A stretch of 8,878 nucleotides of DNA from Acidobacteriota bacterium (GTDB lineage: Bacteria > Acidobacteriota > Blastocatellia > Pyrinomonadales > Pyrinomonadaceae): the NCBI GenBank assembly GCA_013696385.1, contig JACCYR010000358.1:1-8878 (forward strand), given 5' to 3'. Under the pieces are notes generated by a model. It saw nothing but the letters and a program-made list of their open reading frames with translations. It was not told the origin of the DNA and made no database searches. Positions 6,139 to 8,878 of this stretch are shown in pieces. The stretch's first letter is position 1; every line of letters begins with the position of its first letter. The translations under genes and the position numbers were made by a program.

Positions 6139-6219
6139 TTTTACCAAGAGTTTAGTATTTCAAAAGATAGATCAAGGCTTAATTCGTGCCTGTTAATAAA
6201 TTCTAAAATCTTGGTAAAA
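6139..6219 (+). promoter_or_regulatory. Long imperfect hairpin in the rho leader
   Basis: Arms 6139-6160 and 6198-6219 can pair at 20 of 22 positions: 11 bp perfect (6139-6149 with 6209-6219), one G/A mismatch, 5 bp, one T/T mismatch, then 4 bp. The 37-nt loop contains a further short stem, AGGC with GCCT (6175-6178 with 6188-6191). The structure ends 37 nt before the rho ATG and is preceded by a 10-bp palindrome, GGAATATTCC (6122-6131). Rho is known to be autoregulated through its leader in other bacteria; a role here is inference. It could instead be a mobile palindromic remnant. Upstream, 6082-6109 can form a shorter hairpin (7 + 3 bp) with no T-run, so it is not a clear terminator for engB. 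Confidence 0.55.
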
Positions 6220-6256
6220 CCACAAAAATTTCCCAACAAAGCAAACGGATAAAAAC

Positions 6257-7678
6257 ATGGCAACCAAAACAACACAAACGAAAACGAAAAGAGCAAGCAA
6301 AGCCGAAGAGAACGGTTTTGAGAAAGCCGCCGACGAGACGGAAGAAGAGCAAGTCGCAAAAATTAAAGTTTCCAAACCTGAAAGGGAAGAAAATGACGGA
6401 AAGGGAAATGCTCCCGAAACGGACGAAACTTTAGATTTGGCGGAACTTAAAGATATGTCGATTTCCGAATTGACCCATATTGCTAAGGAAATGGGCGTAG
6501 AGGGCGCGTCGGGAATGCGAAAGCAGGAACTTATCTTTAAAGTTCTCGCCGTGCAGACCGAAAAAAGCGGGCTGATTTTCTCAGAGGGCGTTTTGGAAAC
6601 ACTGCCCGACGGTTTCGGCTTTCTTCGCGCACCGGAATACAATTATTTGCCCGGTCCTGATGATATATATGTCAGCCCGTCGCAGATTCGCAAATTCGAT
6701 TTACGCACCGGCGACACCGTTTCAGGACAAATCCGCCCGCCCAAAGAAGGCGAGCGGTATTTCGCGCTGATAAAAGTCGAAGCAATCAATTTTGAACAGC
6801 CGGAACATTCCCGCGAGAAAATCTTTTTCGACAATCTCACGCCGCTCTACCCGGACGAGCAGCTCAAGATGGAAACTATGCCCGACAAAGTTTCGGCGCG
6901 GGTCATTGATCTGGTAACGCCCATCGGCAAAGGGCAGCGTGCTTTGATTGTCGCGCCGCCGCGCACGGGCAAGACGATGCTGCTTCAAACCATCGCTAAT
7001 TCCGTCACGGAAAATCATCCTGAAGTTACGCTGATTGTTCTGCTGATTGATGAACGTCCCGAAGAAGTTACCGATATGCAGCGTTCGGTGAAAGGCGAAG
7101 TTATCTCGTCAACCTTTGATGAACCGCCGACGCGCCATGTGCAGGTTGCCGATATGGTTATCGAAAAAGCGAAACGCCTCGTTGAACACAAACGCGATGT
7201 TGTGATTTTGCTTGACTCGATTACTCGCCTTGCAAGAGCGCACAACGCGGTTGTGCCGCCTTCGGGCAAGATTCTTTCCGGCGGTATTGATTCCAACGCA
7301 CTACAACGTCCGAAACGATTTTTCGGCGCGGCGCGAAATATCGAAGAAGGCGGAAGTCTGACGATTATTGCGACCGCGCTGATTGATACGGGTTCAAGAA
7401 TGGACGACGTTATTTTTGAAGAATTCAAAGGAACTGGTAACTCGGAAATTCATCTCGACCGACGTTTAAGCGATAAACGTCTCTTCCCGTCGATTGATTT
7501 GCAACGCTCCGGCACGCGCAAAGAAGAACTTCTCCTCAGCCCCGAAGATTTGAATCGTGTTTGGGTGATGCGCCGCGTTCTCAATCCGCTTTCGCCCGTC
7601 GAGCAGATGGAAGTCGTTTTGGAAAGACTAGCGAAAACTAAATCAAATTCAGAATTTCTGGCTTCGATGCAGAGTTAA
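6257..7678 (+). CDS. rho: Transcription termination factor Rho
   Basis: Rho is the hexameric RNA helicase/ATPase that ends transcription of untranslated RNA. The product has 473 residues against 419 in E. coli; the excess is mostly a charged, probably disordered extension of about 58 residues rich in Lys, Glu and Thr. The Rho N-domain follows ('LDLAELKDMSISELTHIAKEMG', about 59-80), then the cold-shock-like primary RNA site ('DGFGFLR' 118-124; 'DDIYVSPSQIRKFDLRTGD' 135-153). The ATPase core has Walker A 'APPRTGKT' (233-240), the catalytic Glu in 'LIDERPEE' (about 266), the Q-loop region 'VKGEVISSTFDEP' (278-290), Walker B 'VVILLD' ending at Asp320 and the R-loop 'SGGIDSNAL' (341-349). Walker A reads RTGKT where E. 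coli has KAGKT. Only a weak GGA (6247-6249) precedes the ATG. A toxin-antitoxin-like pair follows 3 nt after the stop. Confidence 0.97.
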   Translation: MATKTTQTKTKRASKAEENGFEKAADETEEEQVAKIKVSKPEREENDGKGNAPETDETLDLAELKDMSISELTHIAKEMGVEGASGMRKQELIFKVLAVQTEKSGLIFSEGVLETLPDGFGFLRAPEYNYLPGPDDIYVSPSQIRKFDLRTGDTVSGQIRPPKEGERYFALIKVEAINFEQPEHSREKIFFDNLTPLYPDEQLKMETMPDKVSARVIDLVTPIGKGQRALIVAPPRTGKTMLLQTIANSVTENHPEVTLIVLLIDERPEEVTDMQRSVKGEVISSTFDEPPTRHVQVADMVIEKAKRLVEHKRDVVILLDSITRLARAHNAVVPPSGKILSGGIDSNALQRPKRFFGAARNIEEGGSLTIIATALIDTGSRMDDVIFEEFKGTGNSEIHLDRRLSDKRLFPSIDLQRSGTRKEELLLSPEDLNRVWVMRRVLNPLSPVEQMEVVLERLAKTKSNSEFLASMQS

Positions 7679-7681
7679 AAT

Positions 7682-7906
7682 ATGACGCAAATACTTGAGG
7701 CTGTTTTTGACGGTGAAGTTTTACGCCCTGAAACTTCGATTAATTTGCAGCCGAATACAAAAGTTCGGTTAACAATTGAAGTTGTCGAGCAGAAAACCGA
7801 AAAGCCAAAGTCATTTCTGGCGACGGCGCGTTCCTTAAAATTACGAGGCGCGCCGGATTGGTCGGAAAAAATTGATGATTATCTTTACGGCGCGGAAGAA
7901 AAATAG
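7682..7906 (+). CDS. AF2212/DUF104-type antitoxin-like protein
   Basis: A 74-residue protein whose first half, 'ILEAVFDGEVLRPETSINLQPNTKVRLTIE' read as segments 4-18 and 19-33, matches the AF2212-like antitoxin domain (DUF104, PF01954): a small beta-barrel with the pattern 'avy.ngvl.P...l.L..gt.v.l.ie'. The C-terminal tail (about 40-74, 'SFLATARSLKLRG' then 'DDYLYG') would be the toxin-binding part and resembles tails of VapB-type antitoxins next to PIN toxins. It starts 3 nt after the rho stop with no clear Shine-Dalgarno and ends 2 nt before the toxin ATG, so it is probably cotranscribed with rho and translationally coupled to the toxin. In intact systems the antitoxin binds the toxin and often represses its own promoter. 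Confidence 0.85.
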   Translation: MTQILEAVFDGEVLRPETSINLQPNTKVRLTIEVVEQKTEKPKSFLATARSLKLRGAPDWSEKIDDYLYGAEEK

Positions 7907-7908
7907 TA

Positions 7909-8321
7909 ATGGATGAGATTTTTCTCGATACATCTTACGCGATTGCGCTTTCTTCAGAAGTTGACGAACACCACCGGCAAGCCGTTGAAATTTCAGAAGA
8001 ATTAGAGAAAAATGATACAAAACTTATAACCACGCGGGCAATTTTGCTCGAAATCGGAAATTTTTTATCGAAAATTCGGTATCGTCACGCGGCAGTTGCT
8101 TTACTTGATTCGTTTGAATCTGACGCAAATGTTGAAATAATCGAAATCTCGAAAGATTTGTATGAAAAAGCGTTTGCATTGTTCAAAAACAGAACCGATA
8201 AAAATTGGATTTGATTGATTGTCTTTCATTTGTGGTGATGAAAGAGCGCAATTTAACTAAGGGTTTAACTACCGATGACCATTTTCGCCAATCGGGTTTT
8301 AGAGTTTTGCTTAAAAAATAA
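7909..8321 (+). pseudogene. PIN-domain (VapC-type) toxin gene with a one-base frameshift
   Basis: The reading frame from 7909 ends at TGA 8212-8214 after 101 codons. It shows the PIN start 'FLDTSYAIAL' with catalytic Asp7 and the second acidic residue Glu48 in 'RAILLEIGN'. From 8211 the +2 frame continues the family pattern, 'LIDCLSFVVMKERN', then 'GLTTDDHFRQSGFRVLLKK', to TAA at 8319-8321. Joining the frames restores about 137 residues, the usual VapC length, with the third acidic Asp in 'IDC' and the 'TTDDHF' motif. One base appears to be missing near 8206-8211, most simply a G after TGG. Without it the product lacks essential C-terminal acidic residues, so a nuclease toxin would be inactive. 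A sequencing error or programmed frameshift cannot be excluded, but no slippery run or stimulatory structure is evident. GGAAG at 7894-7898 precedes the ATG. Confidence 0.85.
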
Positions 8322-8331
8322 CTTTACTTTC

Positions 8332-8345
8332 TTGCATCAATGCAA
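8332..8345. promoter_or_regulatory. Small palindrome after the toxin relic
   Basis: TTGCAT and ATGCAA flank a 2-bp centre in the 125-bp gap between the toxin relic and glgA. It could be an operator or a weak stem after the operon; there is no T-run, so it is not an intrinsic terminator. Chance is possible at this length. Confidence 0.25.
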
Positions 8346-8356
8346 AGCTAGTTTTC

Positions 8357-8438
8357 GTAAACAGTAAATAGTAAATCGTGAATTGTAGTTTGGATTTGAC
8401 GAAAACTACGATTCACGATTTACTATTTACGATTCACT
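8357..8438. repeat. Inverted pair of five-unit 7-bp repeats upstream of glgA (block F)
   Basis: The left arm (8357-8391) has five heptamers of GTAAATA type; the right arm (8404-8438) has five of ATTTACT and ATTCACG type. The arms (8357-8391 with 8403-8437) are inverted complements at 31 of 35 positions around an 11-bp centre, so the transcript could fold into a very stable hairpin. It is followed by TTATTTTT and then the glgA ATG at 8447, which leaves no room for a Shine-Dalgarno. With its T-rich tail it may act as a terminator for the upstream operon. The centre also carries TTGACG (8396-8401), 17 bp before TTTACT (8419-8424), a possible promoter embedded in the element. Confidence 0.85.
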
Positions 8439-8446
8439 TTATTTTT

Positions 8447-8878
8447 ATGCGCGTGGCAGTTTTATCTGCGGAAGCAGTTCCATATTCAAAAACTGGCGGT
8501 TTGGGCGATGTTGCAGGCGCGTTGCCGAAGGCTTTGCGGCAGGTCGGCGTTGACGCTTTTCTGATTACGCCTTTATATTCGCAAACAAATGGCAAGGATA
8601 TTGGACATCTGGCAATTGATGATTTGGCAGTTGATTGGCGCGGCGGCGTTTATCGTGCCAAAGTTTTTTACAGCGAAGCCAACGGTTCGCCGACATTTTT
8701 GATTGACGCGCCGGAGTATTTTCATCGCTCTTCGATTTACGGTTTTTGGGAAGATTACGAGCGTTTTGCGTTTTTTAATCAAGCGGCGTTAGCTTTGATA
8801 AAGCGCGTCGGCGCACCGCCCGACATTGTTCATCTGAACGATTGGCATTGCGGTTTTGCGGCGGTCAAAATCGCTCAT
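8447..8878 (+). CDS. glgA: Glycogen (starch) synthase, N-terminal part
   Basis: The first 144 codons are visible and the frame is open to the right edge. GlgA transfers glucose from ADP-glucose (sometimes UDP-glucose) to the non-reducing end of an alpha-1,4-glucan in glycogen storage. The start 'MRVAVLSAEAVPYSKTGGLGDVAGALP' (residues 1-27, two pieces) is the family signature, with Lys15 of the KTGGL motif that binds the sugar nucleotide. 'YGFWEDYERFAFFNQAAL' (98-115) and 'DIVHLNDWHCGFA' (126-138) are the conserved GT5 segments of the N-terminal Rossmann domain. The ATG at 8447 is fixed by the position of Lys15, but no Shine-Dalgarno is present; the heptad palindrome ends about 9 bp upstream. 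The closely related GT5 starch synthases of plants are excluded by context. Confidence 0.93.
   Translation, partial: MRVAVLSAEAVPYSKTGGLGDVAGALPKALRQVGVDAFLITPLYSQTNGKDIGHLAIDDLAVDWRGGVYRAKVFYSEANGSPTFLIDAPEYFHRSSIYGFWEDYERFAFFNQAALALIKRVGAPPDIVHLNDWHCGFAAVKIAH

Overview
The window carries a chromosomal stretch of mostly housekeeping genes from a low-to-moderate-GC Gram-negative-type bacterium. My best guess is Acidobacteriota, Blastocatellia/Pyrinomonadaceae-like. The guess rests on the VWFA-related exported protein at the left edge, a type abundant in Acidobacteria, together with GlnE, Rho with a charged N-terminal extension, GlgA and an AF2212-type toxin-antitoxin pair. It is inference, not proof.

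Layout from left to right. The 5' part of a secreted VWA-domain protein lies on the minus strand (1-621) and runs off the left edge. Its own sigma70-like promoter (651-678) sits in the short gap after glnE. glnE follows on the minus strand (708-3551) and encodes the bifunctional adenylyltransferase/adenylyl-removing enzyme that controls glutamine synthetase. A small alpha-helical protein that I do not recognise is on the plus strand (3746-4186). A DUF389-like six-helix membrane protein is on the minus strand (4348-5265), possibly preceded by a 29-codon ORF (5268-5357). On the plus strand come the ribosome-assembly GTPase engB (5437-6018), transcription terminator rho (6257-7678), an AF2212/DUF104-type antitoxin gene 3 nt after rho, a PIN-domain (VapC-type) toxin gene broken by a one-base frameshift (7909-8321), and the 5' part of glycogen synthase glgA (8447 to the right edge). 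No tRNA, rRNA, CRISPR array or insertion sequence was seen, and no gene-free stretch exceeds 300 bases.

The genes do not form one pathway: nitrogen control (GlnE), ribosome biogenesis (EngB), transcription termination (Rho) and glycogen storage (GlgA) are neighbours only. The most notable feature is a set of degenerate 7-bp tandem repeats in blocks of about five units (about 35 bp). Four blocks lie inside glnE, where they are translated in frame and two of them form an inverted pair around 42 bp in the adenylyltransferase domain. One block lies directly upstream of the glnE start. Two face each other as a near-perfect palindrome directly upstream of glgA. Two unrelated long imperfect palindromes occupy the rho leader (6139-6219) and the space between the two convergent genes near 4.2 kb (4188-4284). 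Everything functional is read from sequence pattern alone; no search or folding program was run.
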